Shown: positions 44,863-56,500 of the stretch, piece by piece | Numbering within the stretch: the stretch's first letter is position 1 | How the letters are laid out: the number at the start of each line of letters is the position of its first letter | NCBI RefSeq assembly: GCF_001298445.1 | Contig: NZ_CP012036.1 | Location: 6,449,525-6,513,524, forward strand | From: Nostoc piscinale CENA21 | Lineage (GTDB): Bacteria > Cyanobacteriota > Cyanobacteriia > Cyanobacteriales > Nostocaceae | Length of the DNA stretch: 64,000 nt | Direction of reading: 5' to 3' | Translations under genes and position numbers: made by a program | Notes under the pieces: generated by a model | The model's input: only the letters and a program-made list of their open reading frames with translations | Told to the model about the DNA's origin: nothing | Databases searched by the model: none

Positions 44863-47800
44863 TCAGGGACAAACTGATATCATGTCCGCTTGATTACTTA
44901 CAAAAACCGCAACAGCACTAAGTAACTGCGCGGGTTCAACAGGTTTTGCGAGGTGCATTTGGTAGCCTGCGGCCAAAGCTTCGGTATAGTCTGTATCAGA
45001 AGCATAAGCGGTGAGGGCGACGGCGGGAATTTGCCCACCAAGTTCGGGGCTGAGTTCCCTGACTTGGCGCATTAGCATATAACCATCTGCTTCTGGTAAG
45101 CCAATGTCAGACAAAAGGACATCATAATTGCCAGGATTTGCCACTAAAGTTGATAAGGCAGCACTGGCGGAAGCAACGGTTGTGACTTCAATTCCATATT
45201 CTTCCAGAATTAATTTAAATAATTGGCGGATGTCTGGTTCGTCGTCTACTATTAGTACCCGCACACCTACTAAGGAGGGAAGGTCATCGGGTGGGATGTC
45301 CGGTAGGTTACTTCTGGTAATGGATGGTAAGGGAGGAGTTGCCAGAGGAATTTCTGGCTGATTAACTTGTAGAGGTAGTCTAACGATGAATGTTGAGCCT
45401 TGACCTTCTCCTGGGCTTTGGGCTTCTACTGTCCCACCGTGGAGTTCTACCAAGTGGCGCACAATCGCCAGTCCTAACCCTAAACCTGGATTAGAACGTG
45501 TTTTGCTGCCATCTGCTTGGCGGAAGCGTTCAAAAATGTAGGGTAAAAATTCTGCACTGATTCCTTGACCTGTATCGCTGACTCGAATTTGCGCTTGTAA
45601 ATCTGTGTACTCTAAAGTGACATCAACTCTGCCATTGGCTGGGGTAAATTTGATGGCATTAGATAGCAAATTCCAGACTACCTGTTGTAAGCGGACTGGA
45701 TCACCGATAATTACTCGCCTTGTGGAACCTAGGTTAGTGTTAATTTGAATGTTTTTGGTGTCTGCTGCTAGACGCACCACCGCGATCGCTGCTTCAATAA
45801 TTGAGCTAGGCTCAATTTCTTGAGGATTCATTTGCAGCCTCCCGGAGCTAATGCGGGAGATATCCAACAAGTCATTAATCAGATTGGCTTGAGCCAAGGC
45901 GCTACTTTCAATGGCTGCTAACCCTTGATTAACTGTGGCTTCGTTGAGTCGGTGAGTGCGGAGTAAGTTTGCCCATCCCAACATTGCATTTAACGGGTTT
46001 CGCAGTTCGTGAGACAAAATTGACAAAAATTCATCCTTGGCGCGGTTGGCTGTTTCGGCGGCTTCACGGGCAGATTGTTCTTGGGCTAATAGTTGAGTGC
46101 GTTCTGCTTCTAGCTGTTTTTGTTGGGTAATATCTTCAATCACCAAAAGAATCATTGGTGCATCGTGGATATGCAACAATTTTCTGGCATTCAACCGCAT
46201 AACTTTCTGCCCAATTTGGTCAAAGTTATGTTCAACTTCTAAATCTTGAAATTGGCTGTGTTCAGGCAGAATGCTTTCGAGGAGCGATCGCAATTGAGGA
46301 ATATTCCATTGCCCATTGCCAATTTCATAAACCAATCGCTGTTCGGTTTCTGTTGGTAAGACTTGAAATTTTTCGTAGAAAAACTGATTGGCGGTAATTA
46401 CGCGCAAATTTGTATCTAAGACAACTAATGATTCTCGCACAGTGGCGACAATGGCTTCTGCATAATCTCTAGCAGCTGTAATTTGTCTAGCACTGCGTTT
46501 GAGGGCATCAATATCAACCAACACCACAACAGCACCATCTATTTTATTATCGATGGTGCGATAAGGACGAATGCGTAAATCATACCAATGTCCTTCTTGG
46601 TCTTGGACTTCCTGAGTTTTAAAATTGAGTGTGTTGATCACTTCCATAATTTGCTGTTCTAAATCAGGAACATTTAAATTGTGATTAATATCACTCAATG
46701 GCCGCCCCACATCGGAAGAAATTAAGTTAAAAATAGTTTCTGCAACCGGAGTAAACCGCCGAATCCGTAAATCGCCCCCTAACATCAAGATGGGAAGATT
46801 AATATTGCTGAGGAGATTTTGTAAATCGTTGCTGACTTGGGTAGATTCTAAATTCCGGCGTTGCAGTTCGTCGTTAATTGTGTTTAATTCTTCATTTGTG
46901 GCTTGAATTTCTTCTTTTGCAGTTTCTAGTTCTTCATTAGTGCTTTGTAGTTCTTCATTACTAGAGAGAATTTCTTCATTAGCCGCCCTTAAATCTTGAT
47001 TAGTCGATTGTTGTTCTTCAATAATTGACTGTAAATATTCTTTAGTAGTGGCTAAATCTTGTTGGAGTCGGTTAATTTCGTCTTGCCCATTACTTGGTTT
47101 GCTTTTACGGGTATCATCAGGTAAATCTAACAAAGAAGTGGCGGCCGCGGGTATCTCTGCAAATATGATTAAAAAGTAGCGTTCTGCTGTAGCCGCAGCA
47201 TTAAAGGGTATAACTTCAATGGTGACCAGCTTAAATTTTTCGTTGTCTTTAACTTGGATGCCTTCTTTTTTGACTATTATGCCGCGTTTTTTAGCTTGAT
47301 GAATTGCACTGCGTAGTTCTAGCCTTAATTCTTCTTTAGCCATTTTCAACAAATTAAAGCTTGGTCTACCTGATGGTAATTGCAAATAAGGATTGCTTTG
47401 TCCTCTAAACTGGAGAATTTCTAAATCACTGTCGATAATTACACCAACTGGCGCATATTGTTCTAATACAATTTGATCAGCCACTTTTTGTATTTCTATA
47501 TCATTCCACGTTCTTTCACTCGCTGATAATTGTGTGCTGGAAGTTTCGCTGGGATAGCTACTACTAATTAAATCAATTCCCAACCGAGCCACAGCCATTT
47601 TGCGCGAGTAAATTTTGTACTTTCTGTCAATCAATGCAAACAAGTTACTAAATTCACCAATTGTCTCGGATGTGCCTAGCATTAAAAAGCCGTTGGGATT
47701 CAAACCATAGTGAAAAAGTGGCAGCAGTTTCTTTTGGACAGCAGAACTCAAATAAATTAAAACATTGCGACAGGTAATTAAATCCAAATGCGAAAAAGGA

Positions 47801-49075
47801 GGATCACTAATCAGGTTTTGTCTAGCAAAAACACAAGATTCGCGCACTATTTTGCTAATTTGATAGCCACCTTCTACCGGGATAAAAAAAACGTTGCAGA
47901 CGGTCAGGAGAGACATCAATTAATTGATTGTATTTGTAAACTCCACTTCTGGCTTTTTCGATGGCAATTTCATTAATATCCGTAGCAAATACTTGAATCT
48001 GTCGACTAATATCTTGATTGTGCAAATACTCTAGTAAACAAATCGCAATTGAGTAGGCTTCTTCACCAGTAGAACATCCTACCACCCAAATCCGGATGGG
48101 GGCATGAGATTTGCGCTCTTTAAGAATCTGCGGAAATACTTTGGTTTTTAAAGCTTCAAAAGCTTCTGGATCACGGAAAAAACTGGTGACCGTAATTAGC
48201 ACATCATAATACAATGCTTTGACTTCTGCCGGATGTTCCTGAAGATAATTTGCATAATCTGCTAATCTCTCTAGCTTGTATAAAATCATCCGCCGCAGAA
48301 TGCGCCGCTTGAGGGTGGTTTGTTTGTATAAGTTAAAATCAACACCTGTAGCAGCCTTTAACAGACTAAAGATTTGCGGCAAAGCAGTTTCTTCAGTGGA
48401 TCGCACTTCAATTGATTGTTCGGGATTCAAGGGACGAATGTAGGGATGATCACTGAGATGAGCTAACTCTTGAGCGATCGCTTGTGGTGTTAACACAAAG
48501 TCTACCTGACCAGAAGCCACAGCTGTATTCGGCATACTACTCACCTGTGCCGATGTTTCATTTTGGGCAAAGGTAATTCCCCCAGCTTCCTTAATTGCTT
48601 CTAATCCCCTTGAACCATCAGCATCACCCCCAGACAACACTACGCCAATCGCTTTACTACCCCGTTCCTGTGCCAACGAAAAAAAGAATGTATCAACCGA
48701 CATTACTTGACCGCGAATTTTCTGACGCGGAACCAAATTTAACTTGCCCTCAGAGATGGTCATCATCGCGTTGGGAGGAATCACATAAACATGATTCGGT
48801 TCCACCACCATGCCATTTTGGGCTTGCGTGACTGGCATCTCCGTTATCCGGGACAAAATTTCAGCCAAGATACTTTTTTGGTTAGGACTTAGGTGTTGAA
48901 TAAACACAAACCCCATCCCTGTATCATTGGGCAAATGGCTGAGTAATTGGGTAAATGCTTCCAATCCTCCGGCAGATGCACCAACCCCTACAATCGGAAA
49001 TAATTCATTTTGGAGTGCTTGTTGTTGCTGATCGGAATTAGAAGACTGAGATTTTTTGGGTCGCCGAGAGTTCAT
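44863..49075 (-). CDS. CheB-CheR-PAS-histidine kinase-receiver fusion, one frameshift
   Basis: One protein of about 1,403 residues once one A is removed from the A8 run at 47884-47891, which joins RLQRFF to IPVEGGYQISK. The order is as follows. CheB methylesterase: VGASAGGLEAF with S34, IQHLSPNQKS with H61, SGGDADGSRG. CheR methyltransferase: KRRILRRM, VGCSTGEEAYS, then DLITCRNVLIY. A coiled coil follows (NEELQSTNEELETAKEE), then PAS domains. HisKA has LSILSHELRNPLNAMLGW and HATPase has LLSNAIKF, DTGQG, GLGLGLAIVRHL. The C-terminal receiver has LIVDDEPD and LLSDIGLPEADGY. Such fusions belong to non-chemotactic signalling relays. The CheB part lacks a separate receiver. Confidence 0.88.
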
Positions 49076-49494
49076 GATTTACAAACGATTACAGGGCGTT
49101 ACATGATCTGTAAATAAAATACGATGTTGTTGGCTAGACTTTAGCCAGCCAAAGATAGATATTCCAGACCTACGTGAAATGGTATGGGGGTTTGGGATAC
49201 ACACCCCTACAAGGAAGTCAAAAGTGAGATAACTTTTGAATTTTGGCTTAGTTCTACCCCCACATTCTTATACTCTTGATTTTTCGGATCACTGGGAGAG
49301 TCTCATACATTATTTCAGAATTTCAGATGGCACGAGAAATATGACGCTGGAGTGATTTTAGTCCTCCACTAGTACCAGTTACAGCCAGTATTTTCCAAAA
49401 ATCATCCCGGAGAATATTTCGATCCCCCCTTATCAGAGGCTACATACAGTCATAAACTGAAAGTGAGAGTTGAAAGGCAGTCGGGAGAAATTTT
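49076..49494. other. Divergent region upstream of glgC, no gene seen
   Basis: About 420 bases between the signalling fusion and glgC. It holds one copy of the GGGTTTGGGATACACACCCC repeat type (49190) and GTCAAAAGT units (49217). The glgC promoter must be here; no motif could be assigned with confidence. Confidence 0.4.
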
Positions 49495-50784
49495 GTGAAA
49501 AAAGTTTTAGCAATCATTCTCGGTGGTGGCGCAGGCACCCGCCTTTACCCTTTAACTAAACTCCGGGCAAAACCAGCAGTTCCCGTAGCGGGGAAATATC
49601 GCTTAATTGATATCCCTGTGAGTAACTGTATTAATTCGGAAATTTTTAAAATCTACGTCCTGACACAATTCAACTCAGCTTCTCTGAACCGTCACATTGC
49701 TCGTACTTACAATTTTAGTGGATTCAGTGAAGGGTTTGTGGAAGTGCTGGCTGCACAACAAACTCCAGAAAACCCCAACTGGTTCCAAGGTACAGCCGAT
49801 GCAGTGCGACAGTACTTGTGGATGTTGGAGGAATGGGATGTAGATGAATATTTGATTCTCTCAGGAGATCACCTATACCGGATGGATTATCGTCAATTCA
49901 TCCAGCGTCATCGAGAAACCAATGCTGACATTACCCTCTCGGTAATTCCCATTGACAACCGTCGGGCTTCTGACTTTGGCTTGATGAAAATCAATGATGC
50001 TGGTAGAGTAGTTGATTTTAGCGAAAAGCCCAAAGGTGAGGCTTTAGCAAAAATGCAGGTTGATACTACCATTTTGGGATTAACCAAAGAACAAGCCGAA
50101 CAACAGCCATATATCGCCTCAATGGGGATTTATGTCTTTAAGAAAGATGTTTTAATCAAGTTGCTGCGGGAAAAATTAGAACGGACTGACTTTGGTAAAG
50201 AAATTATCCCTGATGCAGCCGAAGATTATAACATTCAAGCTTATTTATTTGATGATTACTGGGAAGATATCGGAACAATTGAAGCATTTTATAATGCCAA
50301 TTTAGCCTTAACCCAGCAACCACAACCACCTTTTAGCTTCTACGATGAAGAAGCACCAATTTACACTCGTCCGCGTTATCTACCACCTACCAAACTATTA
50401 AATTGCCATGTCACCGAATCAATTATTGGTGAAGGCTGTATTTTGAAAAACTGCCGGATTCAGCATTCCGTTTTAGGAGTGCGATCGCGGATTGAATCGG
50501 GCTGTGTCATCGAAGAATCTTTGCTCATGGGTGCAGACTTTTATCAAGCTTCGGTGGAACGTCAATGCAGCATCGACAAAGGTGATATTCCCGTAGGTAT
50601 TGGTACAGATACCATCATTCGGCGGGCGATCGTTGATAAAAATGCTCGCATTGGCCACGATGTTAAAATCATCAACAAAGATAACGTCCAAGAAGCTGAC
50701 CGAGAAAATCAAGGCTTCTACATCCGTAGCGGGATTGTAGTTGTCCTCAAAGGTGCAGTCATTACCGATGGGACGATTATTTAA
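49495..50784 (+). CDS. glgC: Glucose-1-phosphate adenylyltransferase
   Basis: ADP-glucose pyrophosphorylase of 429 residues, the typical length for cyanobacteria. The N-terminal GGGAGTRLYPLTKLRAKP is the nucleotidyltransferase loop with the activator-linked basic residues, followed by LIDIPVSNCINS, the sugar-binding EGFVEVLAAQQTPENPNWF, SGDHLYRMDYRQF, FSEKPKGEAL, and a C-terminal left-handed beta-helix. It makes ADP-glucose for glycogen and is activated by 3-phosphoglycerate in this group. It uses a GTG start preceded by GGGAGA at a normal distance, and no ATG in frame fits better. Confidence 0.96.
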   Translation: MKKVLAIILGGGAGTRLYPLTKLRAKPAVPVAGKYRLIDIPVSNCINSEIFKIYVLTQFNSASLNRHIARTYNFSGFSEGFVEVLAAQQTPENPNWFQGTADAVRQYLWMLEEWDVDEYLILSGDHLYRMDYRQFIQRHRETNADITLSVIPIDNRRASDFGLMKINDAGRVVDFSEKPKGEALAKMQVDTTILGLTKEQAEQQPYIASMGIYVFKKDVLIKLLREKLERTDFGKEIIPDAAEDYNIQAYLFDDYWEDIGTIEAFYNANLALTQQPQPPFSFYDEEAPIYTRPRYLPPTKLLNCHVTESIIGEGCILKNCRIQHSVLGVRSRIESGCVIEESLLMGADFYQASVERQCSIDKGDIPVGIGTDTIIRRAIVDKNARIGHDVKIINKDNVQEADRENQGFYIRSGIVVVLKGAVITDGTII

Positions 50785-50878
50785 AGAAGGCAGGAGTTGG
50801 AAGGCAGGGGGCAGGAGGGTAATCAAAGAGGGATTCAAACCCGCCTCTTGCCCTCTGGCTTGAAAGTGCTGAGTTTGA

Positions 50879-50998
50879 AACTTTGAATTATGAGTACAAC
50901 TAATGACTACTATTCTCTGTTAACTTCTCACTCAGCACTCAGCAACGCCACTTGCTACAACGGAGGGAACCTCCGCAACGCAGTGGCTCCTCAGCACT
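50879..50998. repeat. STRR and palindrome block at the 5' end of the kinase gene
   Basis: ACTCAGCACTCAGCA heptamers (50931-50945) are followed by GCCACT-N-AGTGGC (50948-50987) enclosing CGGAGG-GAA-CCTCCG. CAACGCAGTGGCTCC at 50976-50990 is the exact complement of 36007-36021. The block reads through into the P-loop kinase frame, so that the first ~38 codons of that gene come from repeats. Confidence 0.6.
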
Positions 50999-51445
50999 CC
51001 ACACTCATATTACTCATCGGTCTACCGGGTAGCGGCAAGTCAACTTTAGCAAAACAATTAATGGCTAAATGCCCCCAGATGCAGCTGACTTCTACAGATG
51101 CTATCCGGGGGCAATTGTTTGGTGATGAAATCATTCAAGGGCCGTGGTTTTTGATTTGGCAAGAATTAGAACAACAACTCCAAAAAACAGTCATGGCTAA
51201 TCAATCAGCAATTTTTGATGCTACCAACGCCCAAAGAAGCCATCGCCGCGACTTAATCACCTTTAGCCGTGACATAGGTTTTAAGCAAGTGGTGGGAATT
51301 TGGCTAACTACACCAGTATGGCTGTGTTTAGCTCGCAATAAAAAGACGCGATCGCCAAGTTCCCGAAGAAGTCATCTTAAAAATGCACCGCCAACTCCGA
51401 GAACGCGCCACCCAGCATCGAAGAAGGACTAGACGACTTGATTAA
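50890..51445 (+). pseudogene. P-loop nucleotide kinase (AAA-type), decayed ends
   Basis: The core is a small P-loop kinase: LIGLPGSGKSTLAKQLMA (Walker A), STDAIRGQLFGDE, then IFDATNAQRSHRRDLI and VVGIWLTTPVWLCLARN. It resembles polynucleotide-kinase or zeta-toxin-like ATPases of about 170 residues. Codons 1-38 are repeat DNA, and no other start precedes the Walker loop. After LARNKK the frame slips: one base extra near 51347 recovers QVPEEVILKMHRQLRER. A second extra base near 51413 recovers PSIEEGLDDLIKIG, which then runs on into a repeat. The phosphate acceptor is unknown. It may be inactive in this strain. Confidence 0.65.
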
Positions 51446-51451
51446 AATAGG

Positions 51452-51520
51452 GTGTGGCAGTGTGGGGAGTGTGGGAAAGATTTCTTCACCATCCTCCCAC
51501 ACCTCCCACCCCTCCCACAC
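51452..51520. repeat. GTGTGGGAG/CTCCCACAC fold-back
   Basis: GTGTGGCAGTGTGGGG and the C-rich run ending CCTCCCACAC pair over about 25 positions with a few mismatches, around a loop GAAAGATTTCTTCACC. It lies between the kinase and rpsT and could end the kinase transcript. A separate TGAGACAT-CC-ATGTCTCA hairpin follows at about 51539-51556. Confidence 0.55.
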
Positions 51521-51690
51521 GCCTAGATTTCTATCTTGTGAGACATCCATGTCTCAGTCTTCCCCTGCCCCCTGCCTTCTTCAAACCAAAGCAAGATTTT
51601 TTGGAGAAATTCTGATATTGGCAAGATGAATGCTATATTAGTAAATCTAGTAGTGTGTGTACATATTAAATAGTCTTTTTGGAATCGACT

Positions 51691-51984
51691 GTGGCGAATA
51701 CAAAGTCTGCTCTTAAACGCGCCAGTATCGCAGAACGCAATCGGCTGCGGAATAAAACCTACAAGTCAGCTGTTAAGACGCTGATGAAGAAATACTTGAC
51801 TGTGGTAGAAACCTACGCAGCTAATCCTACGCCTGAACTCAAACAAGAAGTTGAATTACGGCTGGCTGAGGCTTACAGCAAAATCGATAAAGCTGTAAAG
51901 CGGGGCATTCTGCATCCTAACAACGGTGCTAGGAAAAAATCGAGATTGGCTCACAAACTCAAGCCAGTCGCAACCGCACAGTAG
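51691..51984 (+). CDS. rpsT: 30S ribosomal protein S20
   Basis: Ribosomal protein S20, 97 residues, basic and helical. It begins MANTKSALKRASIAERNRLR, has the S20 middle (KSAVKTLMKKYLT) and closes with GILHPNNGARKKSRLAHKL. It binds 16S rRNA early in 30S assembly. The frame is open from a TTG at 51679, but the GTG at 51691 gives the normal S20 N-terminus. It heads the rpsT-tatD-rpoB-rpoC1-rpoC2 series on the plus strand. Confidence 0.95.
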   Translation: MANTKSALKRASIAERNRLRNKTYKSAVKTLMKKYLTVVETYAANPTPELKQEVELRLAEAYSKIDKAVKRGILHPNNGARKKSRLAHKLKPVATAQ

Positions 51985-51986
51985 TA

Positions 51987-52035
51987 GTCATTAGTCATTG
52001 GTCATGCGTTGCAGCAAAGACTAATGACTAATGAC
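51987..52035. repeat. Inverted heptamer repeats between rpsT and tatD
   Basis: GTCATTAGTCATTGGTC (51987) and GACTAATGACTAATGAC (52019) are complementary over 16 of 17 bases and flank a 15-base loop. Each arm is a tandem of the heptamer GACTAAT. A stable hairpin in this 68-base spacer could shield or separate the rpsT message from the downstream genes. Confidence 0.65.
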
Positions 52036-52052
52036 AAAGAACAAAAGACAAA

Positions 52053-52838
52053 ATGCAGCTAATTGACACCCACGTTCATCTTAACTTTGATAACTTCCAG
52101 CCAGATTTAGTGGCAGTGCGATCGCGGTGGCAAGCAGCAGGGGTAGTGCGTTTAGTACATTCCTGTGTAGAACCATCAGAGTTTTCCAGCATTCAAGCAA
52201 TTGCCCAGCAATTTCCTGAACTGAGTTTTGCTGTAGGGTTACATCCTTTGGATGCCGAAAAATGGCAAAGTGACACAGCCGAGAAAATTAAAAACTTGGC
52301 AAGTTCCGAACCGAAAGTGGTGGCAATTGGAGAAATGGGTCTGGATTACTACAAAGCCGAAAACTATGAGCAGCAGCGCATGGTATTTGCCGAGCAATTA
52401 GGGATCGCATCAGCACTCAATTTACCCGTGATTATTCACTGTCGAGATGCGGCCAGTGATGTCAGGGAAATTTTGCAAAAATGGCAGGAAATTACAGATG
52501 GAAGAATTCGGGGTGTAATGCACTGCTGGGGTGGGACACCAGAGGAAACCCAATGGTTTCTGGATCTGGGTTTTTACATTAGCTTTAGCGGGATTGTAAC
52601 ATTCAAGAACGCTAAAGAAATTCACGCCTCAGCCGCGATGGTAAGTAGCGATCGCCTATTAATTGAAACAGACTGTCCTTTTTTGGCCCCTGTTCCCAAA
52701 CGGGGTGAGAAACGCAATGAACCAGCTTATGTACGCTATGTAGCGGAAAAATTAGCCGAATTGCGGGGAGAAACTGTAGAAGCGATCGCCCACCAAACCA
52801 CGCAAAATGCTTGTAAACTATTTGGATTGGCTCTGTAA
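52053..52838 (+). CDS. tatD: TatD family metal-dependent deoxyribonuclease
   Basis: The 261-residue TIM-barrel hydrolase keeps every metal ligand block: DTHVHLNF (residues 4-11), IGEMGLDYYKAE, VIIHCRDAASD, GVMHCWGG and LLIETDCPFLAPVP. TatD enzymes are 3'-5' exonucleases or endonucleases acting in DNA repair and fragmentation. The gene stands between rpsT and rpoB, an order common in filamentous cyanobacteria. The ATG start follows a repeat-rich spacer and has no strong ribosome site. Confidence 0.94.
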   Translation: MQLIDTHVHLNFDNFQPDLVAVRSRWQAAGVVRLVHSCVEPSEFSSIQAIAQQFPELSFAVGLHPLDAEKWQSDTAEKIKNLASSEPKVVAIGEMGLDYYKAENYEQQRMVFAEQLGIASALNLPVIIHCRDAASDVREILQKWQEITDGRIRGVMHCWGGTPEETQWFLDLGFYISFSGIVTFKNAKEIHASAAMVSSDRLLIETDCPFLAPVPKRGEKRNEPAYVRYVAEKLAELRGETVEAIAHQTTQNACKLFGLAL

Positions 52839-53576
52839 ATAATTAACTGTTGCAATTGTCGGGTGTGTACCAAGAAAGAAAAATTCAGGAGGATAAAAAT
52901 ATGCTAATATTAATGCCTCCAAAACATTTTGCTTGCGTCATAATGATAAAGGAAGAAACCACAAACTTTTAAGCTTAATATATTGTTATCAACTTGACCA
53001 TCCTCCACTCTCCACATACGGATGCTCGGAATCAATGAATCACCATAGCAACCGAAATTGAACTAAAATTTGGCAAAATATACCCTGCTTTGTATCTAAA
53101 ACTATAGAAAATTGTTAAAAGTACTTGTCTTGTGATTAAAACCCACCAAAATAAAGCCATTTTGATTCCAAGCCAGCATCACGCGGCCGATTATCATTAT
53201 CTTTTGATATTGCCGTGAGATTCAGCTTGCTTATTTTAAAGATTTAAGATGCAAAAATTTTGAGCTGCGTAAGCTACTTACGCGCTTTGGAGGGGAAGTG
53301 AGGAAACTAAATCAAAGGCAGAACTCTCTCAACCTGTCGTTGAGAAATCAAGTTAATAGCTGGTTTATAACAGCTATAGATAGCTTGCAAGGGCGCTTAC
53401 CCCCCTTGTCAAAATCACCCTGTCCAGATTAAAAAAAATGCTGCGGTTATCAGCATGAATTAATAGCAGGTGGCACAAGGAGAAGTTCCCCAATTGCTAC
53501 GGACACTGACGCGGATCAAGCATCATCCCTGAGCAGTGTCCTCTAAAAGTTTAACCAGGTTGACAAAGGTAGAGGC
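52839..53576 (+). promoter_or_regulatory. Long leader and promoter region of rpoB
   Basis: 738 bases without a gene separate tatD from rpoB, so the rpoBC genes very likely have their own promoter here. A GCGTAAG-CTA-CTTACGC hairpin lies at 53267-53283. TTGTCA at about 53407 with a TAAAAA box 17-18 bases later is a weak promoter candidate. AAGGTAGAGG forms the rpoB ribosome site. No ribosomal-protein leader motif is recognised. Confidence 0.45.
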
Positions 53577-56500
53577 ATGAATAACGACAAATATATGGAA
53601 CCCGCCTTTTTGTTGCCCGACTTGATTGAAATTCAGCGATCAAGCTTTCGCTGGTTTTTAGAAGAAGGGTTAATAGAAGAGCTGAACTCCTTTAGTCCTA
53701 TTACAGACTATACAGGCAAATTAGAACTGCACTTTTTAGGACAGAATTATAAACTTAAAGAGCCAAAGTACAGCGTAGAGGAAGCAAAACGGCGGGATAG
53801 CACCTACGCAGTTCAGATGTATGTTCCCACACGCCTATTGAACAAAGAAACAGGGGATATTAAGGAACAAGAAGTATTTATTGGTGATTTGCCGTTAATG
53901 ACCGATCGCGGCACCTTTATTATTAACGGAGCCGAGCGGGTAATCGTCAACCAAATTGTGCGATCGCCTGGAGTTTACTACAAATCTGAAATCGATAAAA
54001 ACGGTCGGCGGACATATTCTGCCAGCCTCATCCCCAACCGGGGTGCATGGCTGAAATTTGAAACAGACCGTAACGACTTGGTATGGGTACGGATTGATAA
54101 AACCCGTAAACTCTCAGCACAGGTACTCCTCAAAGCTCTGGGTTTATCTGATAACGAAATTTTTGATGCCCTCCGCCACCCAGAATATTTCCAAAAAACC
54201 ATCGAAAAAGAAGGGCAATTCTCAGAAGAAGAAGCCCTGATGGAGTTGTATCGCAAACTCCGTCCTGGTGAACCACCAACCGTATTAGGTGGACAACAAC
54301 TGTTAGACTCGCGTTTCTTCGACCCCAAACGCTATGACTTGGGTCGAGTGGGTCGTTATAAACTCAACAAAAAACTCCGGTTGTCAGTTCCCGATACCAT
54401 GCGCGTGCTGACCCCCGGCGATATTTTAGCAGCCGTCGATTACCTCATCAACCTAGAATATGACATCGGCAGTGTTGATGACATTGATCACTTAGGTAAT
54501 CGCCGTGTCAGAAGCGTAGGAGAATTGCTGCAAAATCAAGTCCGGGTAGGATTAAATCGCTTAGAGCGGATTATTCGGGAACGGATGACCGTATCTGATG
54601 CGGAAGTTTTGACACCAGCTTCCCTGGTCAATCCCAAACCCTTGGTAGCAGCAATCAAAGAATTCTTTGGTTCCAGCCAATTAAGTCAGTTCATGGATCA
54701 AACCAATCCTCTGGCAGAACTGACCCACAAACGCCGACTTTCCGCTTTAGGCCCTGGCGGTCTGACTCGTGAACGGGCGGGGTTTGCCGTGCGGGATATT
54801 CACCCCTCCCACTACGGACGGATTTGTCCCATTGAAACACCAGAAGGCCCCAACGCGGGTTTGATTGGTTCCTTAGCTACCCATGCCCGTGTCAACCAAT
54901 ACGGCTTTTTAGAAACGCCCTTTAGACCTGTAGAAAATGGGCGAGTCCTATTTGACGTACCGCCAGTTTACATGACCGCCGACGAAGAAGATGACCTGCG
55001 GACAGCAACAGGAGACATACCTTTAGATGAAAATGGTTACATAAAAGGGCCGCAAGTTCCAGTTCGTTATCGTCAAGATTGGGCAACCACAACACCAGAG
55101 CAGGTAGACTACGTAGCGGTTTCCCCTGTACAGATTGTATCGGTAGCGACTAGTATGATTCCCTTCTTGGAACATGACGACGCTAACCGGGCGCTAATGG
55201 GTTCTAACATGCAACGGCAAGCAGTACCTCTGCTGAAACCAGAACGTCCCTTGGTAGGAACTGGTTTGGAAGCCCAAGGTGCGAGAGACTCTGGGATGGT
55301 GATTGTCTCCCGTACTGATGGCGATGTCACCTACGTTGATGCCACAGAAATTCGTGTACGTCCCAAACCAAACGCACCGGAAATTAAGTACACCGTTTCT
55401 AAATACCAGCGTTCTAACCAAGATACTTGCTTGAACCAAAAACCCTTGGTGCGGATTGGGGAAAGAGTTGTGGCTGGACAAGTACTAGCAGATGGTTCAT
55501 CTACAGAAGGTGGAGAACTGGCGTTAGGACAAAATATTATCGTCGCCTATATGCCTTGGGAAGGCTACAACTACGAAGACGCAATTTTGATTTCTGAGCG
55601 GCTGGTACAGGATGATGTTTACACTTCAATTCACATTGAAAAATATGAAATTGAGGCTAGACAAACCAAACTAGGCCCAGAAGAAATCACCAGAGAAATT
55701 CCCAACGTCGGGGAAGATGCTTTGCGCCAGTTAGATGAACAAGGCATTATCCGGATTGGGGCGTGGGTAGAATCAGGAGACATCTTAGTCGGTAAAGTTA
55801 CACCCAAAGGTGAATCTGACCAACCACCAGAAGAAAAACTCTTACGTGCCATATTCGGGGAAAAAGCACGGGATGTGAGGGATAACTCCTTGCGTGTACC
55901 GAACGGTGAAAAAGGTCGCGTAGTTGATGTGCGCTTGTTCACTCGTGAACAAGGGGATGAACTGCCACCCGGAGCCAACATGGTAGTGCGGGTGTATGTC
56001 GCCCAGAAGCGGAAAATCCAAGTCGGAGACAAAATGGCGGGTCGCCACGGTAATAAAGGGATTATTTCGCGGATCTTGCCACTGGAAGACATGCCTTACT
56101 TGCCAGATGGTTCCCCAGTAGACATCGTACTCAACCCCTTGGGCGTACCCAGCCGGATGAACGTAGGGCAAGTATTTGAGTGTTTGTTGGGATGGGCTGG
56201 TCATACCTTGGGCGTGAGATTTAAGATAGTTCCCTTTGATGAAATGTATGGCGAAGAATCATCCCGCCGAATTGTGCATGGCAAATTACAAGAAGCACGG
56301 GACGAAACAGGTAGAGACTGGGTATATAACCCCGATGACCCCGGCAAAATCATGGTGTTTGATGGCCGTACCGGTGAACCTTTTGACCGACCAGTGACCG
56401 TTGGTGTGGCTTATATGCTGAAACTGGTGCATTTGGTCGATGACAAGATTCACGCTCGTTCCACAGGCCCCTACTCTTTGGTTACACAGCAACCCTTGGG

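Noticed and set aside
50931..50999. Heptamer arrays as a possible CRISPR
   Set aside because: Units are 7 bases without unique spacers, and no cas gene is present anywhere in the window; these are STRRs.
51438..51629. Frame of 63 codons between the kinase and rpsT
   Set aside because: It starts in the slipped kinase tail at a TTG and consists of Ser/Pro/His-rich readout of the CTCCCACAC repeat.
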